Source: Cruorifilaria tuberocauda (lineage: Eukaryota > Nematoda > Chromadorea > Rhabditida > Onchocercidae). From it: a stretch of 64,000 nucleotides of DNA. The notes beneath the pieces were generated by a model. It was not told the origin of the DNA. It saw only the letters and a list, made by a program, of their open reading frames with translations, and ran no database searches. Of the stretch, positions 22,493-31,805 are shown in pieces. Both the position numbers and the translations under genes were made by a program. The number at the start of each line of letters is the position of its first letter. The first letter of the stretch is position 1. The stretch spans positions 186,001-250,000 of the forward strand of contig JABVXU010000032.1 in NCBI GenBank assembly GCA_013365365.1, given 5' to 3'.

Positions 22493-23405
22493 AAAGATGA
22501 AAAGCAATGAATTTTCAAATGGTGAGATATCATTTAAGCAGAAAGCTGAGATATTGCTTGAAGGGCTATCTAACATACCAAATTTTGTTGGGGAAACTTT
22601 TGTTATCAAATGCGGTGGCGTAGCAGTTTCGGATGAAACATTATTCGATACTTTCGTACATAATATTATCTTGCTAAAGCAACTTGGTATAAACCCAGTT
22701 ATAGTTCATGACGGAGAGCATGAAATTGATTCCGTACTAAAAACTTTAGGCATAGGTAGTAAATTTGTAAATAATATCAGACTTACAGATAAAGATACTA
22801 TGAAGATCATAGAAATGGCATTATGTGGTTCAGTTAATAAAAAAATTGTCCAGCACATAAATTCTGCTGGAGGTTCAGCTATTGGATTATGTGGGAAAGA
22901 TTGCAACCTAATAAAAGCTGAAAAGGTAAGCACTACACTTAGGGAAAATGGGTCAGACAATATTGAAAAAATATTAGATATGGGATTTATTGGTATGCCG
23001 ATTGAGATTAATCCTGATATATTGTTTTTCATTGAGGAATCAGATTTTATACCTGTTATTGCACCTGTAGGTCATGGAAGAAGTGGGGAAACTTATCACA
23101 TAGATGCTGATAGTGCTGCAAGTGCAATAGCAATTGCAGTTTCTGCATCTAAAATGATAACCTTTAGTGACACGGAAGAAATAGATAAAATTGGTAGTAA
23201 GAAAATATCTATTAAAAATTTGAATACATCGATTAATTGTGGCAAAATTAGGGGAGAGAGGCTTATTGAAAAACTTATAGCATGCACTAAAATGGTAGAA
23301 GAATGTGCTGGAATTGCTCATATAGTTGATGGTAGAATACCTAATGTTATGATTGATTTATTTACTGAGAATAATTCAAGTATATCTGTTATGAGTGATT
23401 TGTAG
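22467..23405 (+). CDS. argB: Acetylglutamate kinase homologue, altered substrate loop
   Basis: The family phosphorylates N-acetylglutamate in arginine synthesis. The 312-aa protein has the family architecture: VIKCGGVAVSD (Lys48, GG), GLCGKDC, a Lys at residue 269 aligning with the ATP-contacting Lys, and the HIVDGRIPN block. Several signature residues differ. The usual VHGGGPQ is VHDGEHE (residues 80-86). The usual NINAD is HIDAD (211-215). The usual TD..G is FSDTEE. The GGM before the conserved Lys is ERL. Activity is therefore doubtful. ATG 22467 has AGGG six bases upstream and overlaps engB; ATG 22497 is the alternative. Synteny supports orthology with alphaproteobacterial argB. Confidence 0.8.
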   Translation: MNFSSLQSKKMKSNEFSNGEISFKQKAEILLEGLSNIPNFVGETFVIKCGGVAVSDETLFDTFVHNIILLKQLGINPVIVHDGEHEIDSVLKTLGIGSKFVNNIRLTDKDTMKIIEMALCGSVNKKIVQHINSAGGSAIGLCGKDCNLIKAEKVSTTLRENGSDNIEKILDMGFIGMPIEINPDILFFIEESDFIPVIAPVGHGRSGETYHIDADSAASAIAIAVSASKMITFSDTEEIDKIGSKKISIKNLNTSINCGKIRGERLIEKLIACTKMVEECAGIAHIVDGRIPNVMIDLFTENNSSISVMSDL

Positions 23406-23472
23406 CTGAGTGTTGATTACCATAACATGTTACTTTTTTGATTAGTATACCCTCTATAGGTTTAATAAATAA

Positions 23473-23928
23473 GTGCAAAAAATTAAAGTAGAGATAAAAA
23501 AATTATTACATGGTGAAAATCTACCTCTCCCGTGCTATGCAACTGCACAGAGTGCTGGCATGGACCTTTATGCGGCGCTAGATGATTTTGCAATTTTAAG
23601 CCCACTTGAAAGGTTGCTTATTCCAACTGGAATCTTAATTGCAATACCAAGTGGGTTTGAAGGGCAAATTCGTCCACGCTCTGGTCTTGCTGTAAAATAT
23701 GGGGTTACTGTCTTGAATTCTCCTGGTACTATAGATTCTGATTATCGAGGTGAAATTAAAGTTTGCCTAATTAATTTAAGCAACAAACCTTATAAAATAA
23801 GAAGAGGAGATAGGGTCGCACAAATTCTTATTACTCCTGTATCTTCAGTACATTGGATTAATACATGTGAATTTTCCGTAAAAGAAACTGATAGAAATGC
23901 AGATGGTTTTGGTTCAAGCGGTAAGTAG
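23473..23928 (+). CDS. dut: dUTP diphosphatase
   Basis: The enzyme hydrolyses dUTP to dUMP, keeping uracil out of DNA and supplying thymidylate synthesis. The 151-aa protein contains the five trimeric-dUTPase motifs: AGMDLYA, PRSGLAVKYG, the NSPGTIDSDYRGE stretch with the catalytic Asp, RRGDRVAQILITP and the C-terminal ADGFGSSG. It starts with GTG 23473, and no ATG fits the N-terminus. It follows argB after 67 bases on the same strand and may be co-transcribed. Confidence 0.95.
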   Translation: MQKIKVEIKKLLHGENLPLPCYATAQSAGMDLYAALDDFAILSPLERLLIPTGILIAIPSGFEGQIRPRSGLAVKYGVTVLNSPGTIDSDYRGEIKVCLINLSNKPYKIRRGDRVAQILITPVSSVHWINTCEFSVKETDRNADGFGSSGK

Positions 23929-23973
23929 TTTATGTAAATGCTTTCTGTAGGTTAGTTTTGCATTAAAAATTTC

Positions 23974-24000
23974 TTGACCGAGGTAATTTTTGTATATAGC
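23974..24000 (+). promoter_or_regulatory. Possible sigma-70 promoter for the 210-aa membrane protein
   Basis: TTGACC (23974-23979) is followed after 15 bases by TATAGC (23995-24000), 36 bases before the start of the next gene. Spacing is short and the -10 box is imperfect, so this is a candidate only. Confidence 0.3.
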
Positions 24001-24035
24001 TTTAGTATATTAATGGTTTATCAAAGAGGTTAGTA

Positions 24036-24668
24036 ATGTCAATTTTCAGAAATCATCGTGGTCAACTACGTAAAATGAATACTGCTCTTGTAGTACTTAC
24101 TACTATGTATGTTGTAGGTGTAACAGCTGCATTTTCAGCACCACATTGGGTGTCTTCAACTTCAGCTTTAGCTCCTCTTGCGGCTTTTGCAGCTACACCA
24201 CTTGGAATAGGCATATTAGCAACTGTTGTTATTGCACTAATTGGCTTAGCAATATATGCCATTAGTAGAGATAATAAAATATCTGAATTGGAGGCTATGA
24301 AGTTCGTTGTTGATAGCGGTAACGTAAAGCTACAAGTAACAGGAGATGAATTTGAGTACATAAAAAAGAATAACAAAAATAAGGATAAAGATGGAAAGAG
24401 CATAGATGGTGAGTACCGTATAGATTTTTCTAATTCAGATGGTAGGGAATGCTATGTTATTGTTGTAAGTGAGAAAAGCAAAGAAATGGGTAACACTTTA
24501 CTCTTAAATATAACTTCACTAAATATGAAAGATGATGATGGCAAATATGTAACTCAAGCAGATATGTTGAAAGCATTGGGGTTAGATAAGACAGGTGCTA
24601 AAGAGTTTAACACTTACTTAAACTCAATTATCATTGGGCAACCTGTAAGTCAAGAACAAACAAGATAA
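24036..24668 (+). CDS. Small lineage-specific protein with an N-terminal helix pair
   Basis: I do not recognise this 210-aa protein. After a short basic N-terminus (FRNHRGQLRK) there are two hydrophobic helices at about 15-34 and 52-76, then a polar domain of about 130 residues rich in Lys, Asp and Asn. The polar part has no cysteine cluster, repeat or enzymatic motif. Basic residues before helix 1 suggest the N-terminus is cytoplasmic; the polar domain would then also be cytoplasmic if both helices span the membrane. A good terminator hairpin follows the stop. Confidence 0.75.
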   Translation: MSIFRNHRGQLRKMNTALVVLTTMYVVGVTAAFSAPHWVSSTSALAPLAAFAATPLGIGILATVVIALIGLAIYAISRDNKISELEAMKFVVDSGNVKLQVTGDEFEYIKKNNKNKDKDGKSIDGEYRIDFSNSDGRECYVIVVSEKSKEMGNTLLLNITSLNMKDDDGKYVTQADMLKALGLDKTGAKEFNTYLNSIIIGQPVSQEQTR

Positions 24669-24684
24669 GCAGCATAGTTGAGTG

Positions 24685-24718
24685 AAAAGGGGTAGGTAGG
24701 GTTAAGTCTGCCTCTTTT
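24685..24718 (+). terminator. Hairpin terminator after the 210-aa membrane protein gene
   Basis: AAAAGGGGTAGG (24685-24696) pairs with TCTGCCTCTTTT (24707-24718) over 12 base pairs, three of them G-T, around a 10-base loop. The A and T tracts at the base make it suitable as a terminator on the plus strand. It begins 17 bases after the stop codon. Confidence 0.6.
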
Positions 24719-25771
24719 ACTAATATTTGCTTTAAGGCAATTTCTTGGTATGGGAAGTTTATAAGATATATAGTTGATGTAATTATCATATAACGTGGAA
24801 GGATTAAGTTTTATATTAGTGGCAACTTATTATAGTCGCAAGTGTAAAGTTTCATTACCATTTATAGACCTGGCATAGTAAAATGGTTGTGTTCATACCT
24901 TTAAATCAATTAGATTCTATGGATTCTATCCTTCCTATTGTTTCCTAGAAGGATTACCTTTCCATGAAGATTTGCACAAGGATGTTAGCGATTATAATTT
25001 CTTATTCGATTGGTCGTTGTAATATGTGTTTCGTAAATTGAAAACTTACTACTCAATTATAATATCAAACTAATTCAGAAGATTGAAGTAATGATTAGTA
25101 TAAAAGAAAAACAAAAGTTGACTCGTAAAAAAAACATGATCAAAAATTGCTAATGAATCAATATGATGTTATCGTTTAGTAAGTTAGTAAGTGAGATAAA
25201 AAAGATAAATAGAAACAGATGTAAGTGTTGATGTAGTTCTGAAATTCTGTATGTTATTATCTTTGAATCTAGCCTATGTAGCTTCTGTTAGTAGAGCAGA
25301 AGAATCAATTTATAATGGCATGCCTAGATCTAGAAGCAAGATATTAGCACTTGAAATAACTAATCTGATGTTTTACTATTCTCTGCTAGCTACTTGATAG
25401 TATTTCTACCTTAATGCTTGTGAAAATAATCAAAGTAATCTAAATTTCGTATGATTATTAGTGAAGCTTTAGTTGATATGAGAGTGGTGAAAATGGATAT
25501 CTAGCTTAACAAGGAAGTGGAGTAAGGTCTGTGTTCTCTTTCTAAAGATTTTTAATTTTTTCAAAATTAGCAATATATTTAACAATCGATATTAACGGTT
25601 TGTGGTGCACGTAATGTTAAAAATAGGTAGATTTTGTTTATTATTTATGTTTATAAAAGCGAAAAGCGTTTCATACTGTTAAAAAACAGTGATTTATTAA
25701 GTGAGGTTACTAAATTTGAGATATGTATGGTATACTAAGCTTAGTTTATCAAAATGCCTGTATTACATACA
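24719..25771. other. Gap with scattered coding-like fragments
   Basis: No intact gene is visible. The most coding-like piece is a 48-codon frame from ATG 25251 to the stop ending at 25397, containing PRSRSKILALEITN; I cannot assign it to a family. Another short coding-like run lies near 24940-25020. Together with the ftsZ relic that follows, this looks like a region of decaying genes. Confidence 0.4.
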
Positions 25772-26438
25772 AGGATTATTGTTATAAGTACTGGCAGAAA
25801 TGTGTAAATAACATGATTTGTCTGGCTTGCATGGAGTTGATTTTATTATAGCAAATACTGATTTGCTTAAGCTCTAGAAAGGTTATTATGTATTAAAAAT
25901 TAGCTAGGCATGATTTTAACTAAAGGTCTTAGTATTGGCATTGTATGCCTAATATTAGAAAAGGTGCAGCATCTGTAATTGCAAAAGCTGGAGGTGGAGC
26001 AGCAGGTGCTGTAGTAAAAGGTAAGATCTTGAACTTGAAAAGGAAAAAGGTATTAACTGTTAGTATAGCAACCAAGCTGTTTACCTTTCAAGGTATGCGT
26101 CTTATGAGCATTGCAGAACTTGGACTTGAGGAATTCAAAAATCAAAAACATGTAAACTCATTTCCATTTCAAATCAGAACTTAGTCTCATTGATCTTAAC
26201 TTTCCTGATACATGGACAGAATGAGTAAAATGGTAATCCATTGCTCAATGAAAGTGGTATATAGAGAATTAATTGACATTACATAGGTTGTAGATATGAC
26301 TATTTGAAGTTGATGCTATAGTAAATAGAGTACGTGAAGAAGTGGATGAAAATGCAAATATAATACTTGGTGCTTCTCTTGATCAAGAAATAGAGGGGCA
26401 AGGTTAGAGTTTCTGTCCTTACAACTGGTATTGATAAT
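25772..26438 (+). pseudogene. Decayed second copy of ftsZ
   Basis: Short fragments in collinear order match the cell-division GTPase FtsZ across three frames. These are RIIVIS (25772), VNNMI, GLHGVDFIIANTD (25823), LTKGLSIGI (25916), PNIRKGAA (25948), VIAKA, ILTVSIATKLFTFQG and MSIAELGLEE, NQNL, NPLLNE, FEVDAIVNRVREEVDENA (from 26303), then after a +1 shift VRVSVLTTGIDN (26403-26438). Stops and shifts separate them. The GTP-binding GGGTGTG signature is missing, removed by a deletion that joins two GAA-containing stretches (GAA...VIAKA). Only 667 of about 1,170 expected bases remain. It cannot make FtsZ, so a working ftsZ must lie elsewhere in the genome. The 79-codon frame 25945-26184 is the longest surviving open piece. 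Confidence 0.85.
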
Positions 26439-26722
26439 GCAGTTATTTGAGACAAAATTATGTGAGTACTCAAGCTAATAGTTATATAAATATATATGTC
26501 ACAGTTTTTGTGTTTTTTATCACGTAAATTAAAGAAAATATATTATTCAGGGTAATCAGAATCTTTAATGAATATTCTATACTATGAGTAGCTCCTGCTT
26601 TTAATTGGTAAGGTATGAATATCTAAGTAGTCAAGTTGTATAGAGTGATATGGAAATTCACTTTTAAACAGTTAAATTTGTCAGTTTTTCAGCTAATGAG
26701 ATTGAGTAATGGAGGTGAGTAA

Positions 26723-27169
26723 ATGTTAGAAGTAAATGTTCTTGATAAAAGGTGGTATAGTATTACAGAGGATCTAGAGAAATTTATATTAAATATTATG
26801 AATGTTTCTCTGAGAAAATTGGAGGTGGACAACTATGAACCAAGTATATCATTGGTACTTGCTGATGATAACTTGCTTCATCAACTTAATTTGAGATTCA
26901 GAAGAGTGGATAAGCCAACTAATGTCTTATCATTTCAGTGTGAGCAGCTGTCCAACAAGTGTGATCTAGGTGACATGGCAATTTCAATAGACACAATACA
27001 GAAAGAGTCGAGTGAGTACAACATATCTGTTATAGCTCACGTTGCACATATGTTGGTGCATGGATTACTACATTTACTTGGTTATGATCACCTAGAAGAA
27101 GATGAAGAAATTGTAATGAAAAACTTGGAAAACAGGATTTTAACTTCACTAGGCTACAATATAGCTTAG
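26723..27169 (+). CDS. ybeY: Endoribonuclease YbeY, 16S rRNA maturation factor
   Basis: YbeY is a zinc-dependent endoribonuclease needed for 3' maturation of 16S rRNA and ribosome quality control. The 148-aa protein has the family zinc motif [15 protein letters not shown], with three His in H-x3-H-x5-H arrangement, and the upstream segment [14 protein letters not shown] strong ribosome site GGAGGTG lies just upstream of ATG 26723. It is about 100 bases before sdhB on the same strand. Confidence 0.95.
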   Translation: MLEVNVLDKRWYSITEDLEKFILNIMNVSLRKLEVDNYEPSISLVLADDNLLHQLNLRFRRVDKPTNVLSFQCEQLSNKCDLGDMAISIDTIQKESSEYNISVIAHVAHMLVHGLLHLLGYDHLEEDEEIVMKNLENRILTSLGYNIA

Positions 27170-27267
27170 TTTGAATAAAATTGAATAAAAGTATGGTAGG
27201 TAATAATAAAATATGTTATCTACAAATAAAGTGTGCTTTATGCTATAAGCGATAAAAGGAAAACAAT

Positions 27268-28059
27268 ATGGTTCAGTTCTTTTTACCAAAGAATTCTAAA
27301 GTCAATGAAAAGGGTAGAGTCTACCCTGCTCCTGTTAAAGGGAAAAATATTAGAAAATTTCAAATTTACCGCTGGTCAGCTGATGATGGAGAAAATCCTA
27401 GGATGGATACATTTTTTATTGATATGGATGATTGTGGTCCTATGGTATTAGATGCTTTGATAAAGATAAAAGATGAAATAGATTCTACCTTAACTTTCAG
27501 ACGTTCTTGCAGAGAAGGAATATGTGGATCTTGTGCTATGAATATTAATGGGACTAATACTCTTGCATGTATTAAGTCTATACCTGATATAAAAGGTGAC
27601 GTGAAAATATATCCATTACCTCATATGTATGTAATAAAAGACCTAGTTTCAGACATGAGCCAATTTTATGAACAGTATAGGTCAATCAATCCTTGGTTAC
27701 AAGCAGATAAGCCTAGCTTGCCGAACAAAGAGTATTCTCAATCTCCTGAGGATAGAAAGAAACTTGATGGTCTCTTTGATTGTATATTATGTGCCTGTTG
27801 TTCAACTAGTTGCCCAAATTATTGGTGGAATGGTGATAAATTTTTGGGACCGGCAATATTGCTACAAGCTTACAGATGGATTTCTGATAGCCGTGATATT
27901 AAGGCTGGTGAAAGACTTGATGCTTTAGGTGATCCATTTAAGTTATATTACTGTCATACAATAATGAATTGCACAAAAGACTGCCCTAAAGGGCTTAATC
28001 CAGCAAGAGCAATAGTAAAAATAAAACAACTTATGCTAAAGAGAGCAGCAGGAGCTTGA
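27268..28059 (+). CDS. sdhB: Succinate dehydrogenase iron-sulfur subunit
   Basis: SdhB carries electrons from SdhA through [2Fe-2S], [4Fe-4S] and [3Fe-4S] clusters to ubiquinone. All ligands are visible in 263 aa: Cys81, 86, 89 and 101 (CREGICGSC and following); Cys172, 175, 178 and 182 ([11 protein letters not shown]); and Cys229, 235 and 239. The start is ATG 27268 with AAGGA upstream. The stop is three bases from the stop of the PAS-domain gene on the opposite strand. sdhA is 25 kb away. Confidence 0.97.
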   Translation: MVQFFLPKNSKVNEKGRVYPAPVKGKNIRKFQIYRWSADDGENPRMDTFFIDMDDCGPMVLDALIKIKDEIDSTLTFRRSCREGICGSCAMNINGTNTLACIKSIPDIKGDVKIYPLPHMYVIKDLVSDMSQFYEQYRSINPWLQADKPSLPNKEYSQSPEDRKKLDGLFDCILCACCSTSCPNYWWNGDKFLGPAILLQAYRWISDSRDIKAGERLDALGDPFKLYYCHTIMNCTKDCPKGLNPARAIVKIKQLMLKRAAGA

Positions 28060-28062
28060 GTA

Positions 28063-29199
28063 TTATCTCTTACACTCCTGGTATGAGAAAAGTAGACCTT
28101 CTAAAGCATAAGGTATTGTTAATATTCTAAATGCTTTTCCATTTGTGAAGTGGATTGTGCTATTATATGGTCCGAGTAGTTTTTGAAATAACTCATGCCT
28201 CTGACTACTTATAGTTTGAAAATCATCTTGTTCTAAGAGTCTTTTAGATTCAAATAGATAAAGCATAACTTCGTGGTAAGTAGGATAAGATACCAAGAAC
28301 TTTATGTCGAATTGAAACGTTTTTACAAAAGCGTTATTAAAAAATTTTAGTTTTTGGTTCTTGTCATATATTGTAATAGCAGTTGGTAACTCCTCAAGTA
28401 AGTTTTTCTGTGTAGCTAAGTAGCTATTCAATCTAACATGCAACTCCTCTATATCACTAATATCTCTCCCATACACTATTGTGCTGCCTGAGCTTTGTAT
28501 TGGAATTTTAATAAAATTAAAAACCTTGCGTTTATTTTTATAGGTTATCACGTGTTTTCCTGATTTTGTGTTTTGGACACTACTAGCTACAGCCAATCTT
28601 TGTGAGCTGTTTATATATTTATCATAAAATAAGTTGCACAATTTTACCTTTTTATTTTCATTATACTTTAGTATAGGGAATGGGAGAGAGTTGAAAATGC
28701 TCCTATAGCTTTCTATTTCTTGTTTAAGTTTATTATTTTCCAGTTCAAGCTCAGTAGCTTGTATCTTATAGTCTGAGATATTTCTTACCCATAGCAGTAC
28801 GCCAATCACAGTATTAGAATCATCTATTATACTTCTGCCATAACATATGCAGTAGACTTCCCCATCTTTCGACTTCAAATCTAGAGTAAAGGATTTATTT
28901 ATTTTCTTTGCCTCAGTAAAATTTTTAATTAGAATTTCTGATTGCTCAAAAAAATTTACAAATTCGTTAAATGAGTAAAAAACTGTGTTGAACAAGATCA
29001 GTAAATTAGGAGAAAATTTTTCTATACGTTTTTTTGCATCCCAAATATAAAATCCATCGTCTAAAGTATCAATTAGGTTGTTTATTATGATATTTTGATG
29101 TTGTAAGCTCTTGATTCTATTATCTATTCTAAACTTGAAATAAGAGAAAAAGAATAATATTAAAATTAATAATAAAACTACTTCATACAAAAAAAACAT
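28063..29199 (-). CDS. Membrane-anchored double-PAS protein lacking a kinase domain
   Basis: The 378-aa protein starts with a transmembrane helix (LLLILILFFFSYF) and a short coiled coil. PAS-like sensory domains follow: the first around LIDTLDDGFYIWDAKKRIEK, a middle one with RSIIDDSNTVIGVLLWVRNI, and a last one around ELPTAITIYDKNQKLKFFN. The C-terminus, PYALEGLLFSYQ, resembles the end of PAS_7-type domains found in alphaproteobacterial sensor kinases, after which another PAS or a histidine kinase normally follows. Here the protein ends, with sdhB only three bases away. No H-box or ATPase motif is present. It could signal by protein contact or be a remnant. It is last in the run gpsA-pgpA-GNAT-PAS. 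Confidence 0.7.
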   Translation of the reverse strand: MFFLYEVVLLLILILFFFSYFKFRIDNRIKSLQHQNIIINNLIDTLDDGFYIWDAKKRIEKFSPNLLILFNTVFYSFNEFVNFFEQSEILIKNFTEAKKINKSFTLDLKSKDGEVYCICYGRSIIDDSNTVIGVLLWVRNISDYKIQATELELENNKLKQEIESYRSIFNSLPFPILKYNENKKVKLCNLFYDKYINSSQRLAVASSVQNTKSGKHVITYKNKRKVFNFIKIPIQSSGSTIVYGRDISDIEELHVRLNSYLATQKNLLEELPTAITIYDKNQKLKFFNNAFVKTFQFDIKFLVSYPTYHEVMLYLFESKRLLEQDDFQTISSQRHELFQKLLGPYNSTIHFTNGKAFRILTIPYALEGLLFSYQECKR

Positions 29200-29251
29200 A
29201 ACTTCTTAAACGGACGTAAAAATTTGTAATTGTTTAATAGGTATGTATAAG

Positions 29252-30031
29252 TTACGCTGGAGAAGTATACAAGTAAAGATTGCCTAATGTCTGAAAGCCT
29301 AATCTTTTGTAAACGTTAATAGAAGGTTTCATACAATGTGCTTTTATGTATTTGCATTTGAGCTGTCGAATTATTTTAATTCTTTCTAAAATCATTTGTG
29401 TGCCTATTCCACGATTTCTATGAGTTGGCAAAACTCCATCACTATAGAAACCCGCTTCGCTATCTTGAATGTAAAGGCTGCATGTTCCTACAACTTCATT
29501 ATTTAGTGTCGCAAGAAAAAATCTCAATCCAGAGTTTTTATCATTGTAGTTTTGTAAACCTCGAAAAAATGTACCTACAATTCCAACTTTGTGGTAAAAA
29601 ATCCTGGAGGTATACAAATCTAACTGTTGTAAGAGGTTGCTACTATTTACGGTATTCAAACTCAAACTTGGAACAACGTCAGCGGATAGGAGGTAATTTT
29701 TCATGTCAAGTAAAACTTTTTTCGGTGTACTAATATGTTTTATCTTACTCTTTTTTAGAACACTCTTTATCTTGATATATGAGTTCATTACCCATGTTAC
29801 TTGCATATTCCTTCTTCTAAGGTAATCTAGAGTTTTCTGTATAGAAAGTTCCGTGCATTGATCTTCACAAAATACAAAATTGAATAACGATTCGTTGGTC
29901 CCATTTATTGTAAACCAAATGTTATCGAATTCATCATACACCTCCCACTGGGATAAGTTTGCTACATGCAGTATATAATTTTTTAGATTTTGGATGATTA
30001 AACTTGAATAACAGGTTTCTTTATCCTGCAT
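29252..30031 (-). CDS. GNAT-family N-acetyltransferase
   Basis: The C-terminal half of this protein of about 259 aa has the GNAT acetyl-CoA fold. It includes a beta-strand segment NNEVVGTCSLYIQDSEAGF, the pyrophosphate-binding signature THRNRGIGTQMI (the R/Q-x-x-G-x-G/A motif), and a final VYKRLGFQTLG. The N-terminal half is unassigned. The substrate cannot be told. I chose ATG 30031, which overlaps the pgpA stop by 11 bases; GTG 30058 would add nine residues. The overlap suggests translational coupling with pgpA. Confidence 0.8.
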   Translation of the reverse strand: MQDKETCYSSLIIQNLKNYILHVANLSQWEVYDEFDNIWFTINGTNESLFNFVFCEDQCTELSIQKTLDYLRRRNMQVTWVMNSYIKIKSVLKKSKIKHISTPKKVLLDMKNYLLSADVVPSLSLNTVNSSNLLQQLDLYTSRIFYHKVGIVGTFFRGLQNYNDKNSGLRFFLATLNNEVVGTCSLYIQDSEAGFYSDGVLPTHRNRGIGTQMILERIKIIRQLKCKYIKAHCMKPSINVYKRLGFQTLGNLYLYTSPA

Positions 30032-30503
30032 ACACAGATAACAAACAATAGAGAGCACCTATAAGAACACAAGCTAAAATTGCAGCTGTAATATCATCTA
30101 GCATAATGCCTAGAGGACATTTGATATTTCTGTCGATCAAATTTATAGGCCATGTTTTTATTATATCAAATAACCTAAAAGAAAAAAAGCATAACATCAA
30201 CAAAAGACTATTCATTTCTTGGTTTAGTAATATAGAAGTTAAGAATACAGTCAATAATTGACCAACTACTTCATCAATCACTACCTCTTCCGGATCTTGT
30301 ATGGTTTGGTAATATTTTGTGTAGTTGACTATGGACCATAATCCAATTAAAAATAAGAGAAAAATAATTACTGCACCTAGGATTCTGTCGCTTAGTACTA
30401 TAGGAAGGATTAAATAGGAAGCTAAACTACCAACAGTACCTGGCATTTTCTTTACTGTGCCTGATAGACACCATGTCGATATAAGTTTGTAAAAAATTTT
30501 CAT
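30021..30503 (-). CDS. pgpA: Phosphatidylglycerophosphatase A
   Basis: PgpA removes phosphate from phosphatidylglycerol phosphate to make phosphatidylglycerol in the inner membrane. The 160-aa protein has the family pattern: MPGTVGSLASYL near the N-terminus, EEVVIDEVVGQ in the middle, and IMLDDITAAILA near the end, with three or four hydrophobic helices. It follows gpsA after 21 bases, so two consecutive steps of glycerophospholipid supply are encoded together. Confidence 0.93.
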   Translation of the reverse strand: MKIFYKLISTWCLSGTVKKMPGTVGSLASYLILPIVLSDRILGAVIIFLLFLIGLWSIVNYTKYYQTIQDPEEVVIDEVVGQLLTVFLTSILLNQEMNSLLLMLCFFSFRLFDIIKTWPINLIDRNIKCPLGIMLDDITAAILACVLIGALYCLLSVYAG

Positions 30504-30524
30504 AATAGTTGTAACGAAGAAAAG

Positions 30525-31502
30525 TTAACTTGTAAGAATAGAAATTGTCTCCTCTATGGAGGCGTTTTCGTATAATAATTTGTAAATTGCTTCACATATA
30601 GGCATTTTTATTTTTAGCTTTCTTGCTAGATGAAGTACAGGTTGAGCGGTACTAAAACCTTCAATCACTGATTTACTTTCTGATAAGATCAGCTGAATGT
30701 TAAAATTATTGTTACTGCTACCTATTTTAAACCCAAGTGATAGATTTCTTGAATTAAAAGATGTGCATGTCATGATTAGGTCACCTAGACATGCTGGTCC
30801 AAGCAATGTATCTATATCTAAACTGTTGTCGATTTTTGCTAGATAAAAAGTTTTAATTTCATTAATGCTTTTTGTTATTAATGCTGCATGAGTATTGCAG
30901 CCAAGTTCCTTACCTAAAATAACTCCACATGCTACGGCAAAAACATTCTTTAACGCTGCACAAATCTGTATTCCTATAACATCATTACTAAAATATAACT
31001 TAATATTTTCCTGTTGAAGTTCTGATATTAACTTCAAGCCTAGTGCATTATTTCGGCATGCAAGAACCATTGAATATGGTAGTTTTTTTGCAACTTCTGC
31101 AGCAAAGCTAGGACCTGAGAAAATAGCGACAGGATTGTTAGGTAAAACTTCATTTACTATTTCACTAGGTAGCTTTAATGTAGACCTTTCTATTCCTTTA
31201 CATGCTAAAATTACTGCTGCATCATTTCTTAGACTACAGTTGCGTAATCGCTGACATACTTGCCTCAAAGACTGGACTGGTACTGTTATGATGATTGTTG
31301 AAGTATTAGTTGTCTCTTCAATAGTTGACTTTATTGACACATTATCGGGGATACGGCAGCCTGGTAGCTTATTGCTTTCTCTCACTTTGTTAAGTATTTC
31401 AAATGTAGTTCTACTGTGTGCCCACAGAGTTATGTTCTGTCTGTGACTCAGTGAAATTGCAATTGCTGTTCCCCATGCACCAGCGCCTAAAATTGATATC
31501 AT
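30525..31502 (-). CDS. gpsA: Glycerol-3-phosphate dehydrogenase (NAD(P)+)
   Basis: GpsA reduces dihydroxyacetone phosphate to sn-glycerol-3-phosphate for phospholipid synthesis. The 325-aa protein begins with the dinucleotide-binding motif GAGAWGTA. The conserved SGPSFAAEV block, the ALKNVFAVACG active-site segment with its Lys, and the GPACLGDLIMTCTS segment follow. It heads the likely operon gpsA-pgpA-GNAT-PAS on the minus strand. Confidence 0.96.
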   Translation of the reverse strand: MISILGAGAWGTAIAISLSHRQNITLWAHSRTTFEILNKVRESNKLPGCRIPDNVSIKSTIEETTNTSTIIITVPVQSLRQVCQRLRNCSLRNDAAVILACKGIERSTLKLPSEIVNEVLPNNPVAIFSGPSFAAEVAKKLPYSMVLACRNNALGLKLISELQQENIKLYFSNDVIGIQICAALKNVFAVACGVILGKELGCNTHAALITKSINEIKTFYLAKIDNSLDIDTLLGPACLGDLIMTCTSFNSRNLSLGFKIGSSNNNFNIQLILSESKSVIEGFSTAQPVLHLARKLKIKMPICEAIYKLLYENASIEETISILTS

Positions 31503-31805
31503 TACATAATGACCTGAAAACTGTTATTCTACTTAGAATAGTATGGCAAGTAAATTAAAAACATGAAGTAAACATCTAGGATAGTTTAATATTTATTAAG
31601 TTGGGTGCTCTTTTAGAAACATTGGCTTTAGCTAATGTTTACTGAAGGTAGCACTTCCTATATGTTATATAATACATCTATTTATTTAAATAATTCTTTA
31701 TGTTCATTAAAGCAATTTTGACCATTTGTTAATAAAAGTTTGATTTGTTACTTTCCTTAGTTATATATATTGCTAAAATTATAAATTACTTACAGGGTAT
31801 AGAAT
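31503..31805. other. Divergent promoter region gpsA/ctrA
   Basis: These 303 bases separate the divergent starts of gpsA and ctrA, and should hold both promoters. A TTAA-N6-TTAA word near 31590-31607 is close to, but not the same as, the CtrA box (TTAA-N7-TTAA); in such AT-rich DNA it carries little weight. No hairpin or open frame stands out. Confidence 0.4.

Noticed and set aside
25945..26184. 79-codon frame as an independent small gene
   Set aside because: Its sequence is an internal piece of FtsZ with a deletion, so it is part of the ftsZ relic.
31590..31607. TTAA-rich word upstream of ctrA as a CtrA binding site
   Set aside because: Spacing is six, not seven, and TTAA words are expected by chance in such AT-rich DNA.
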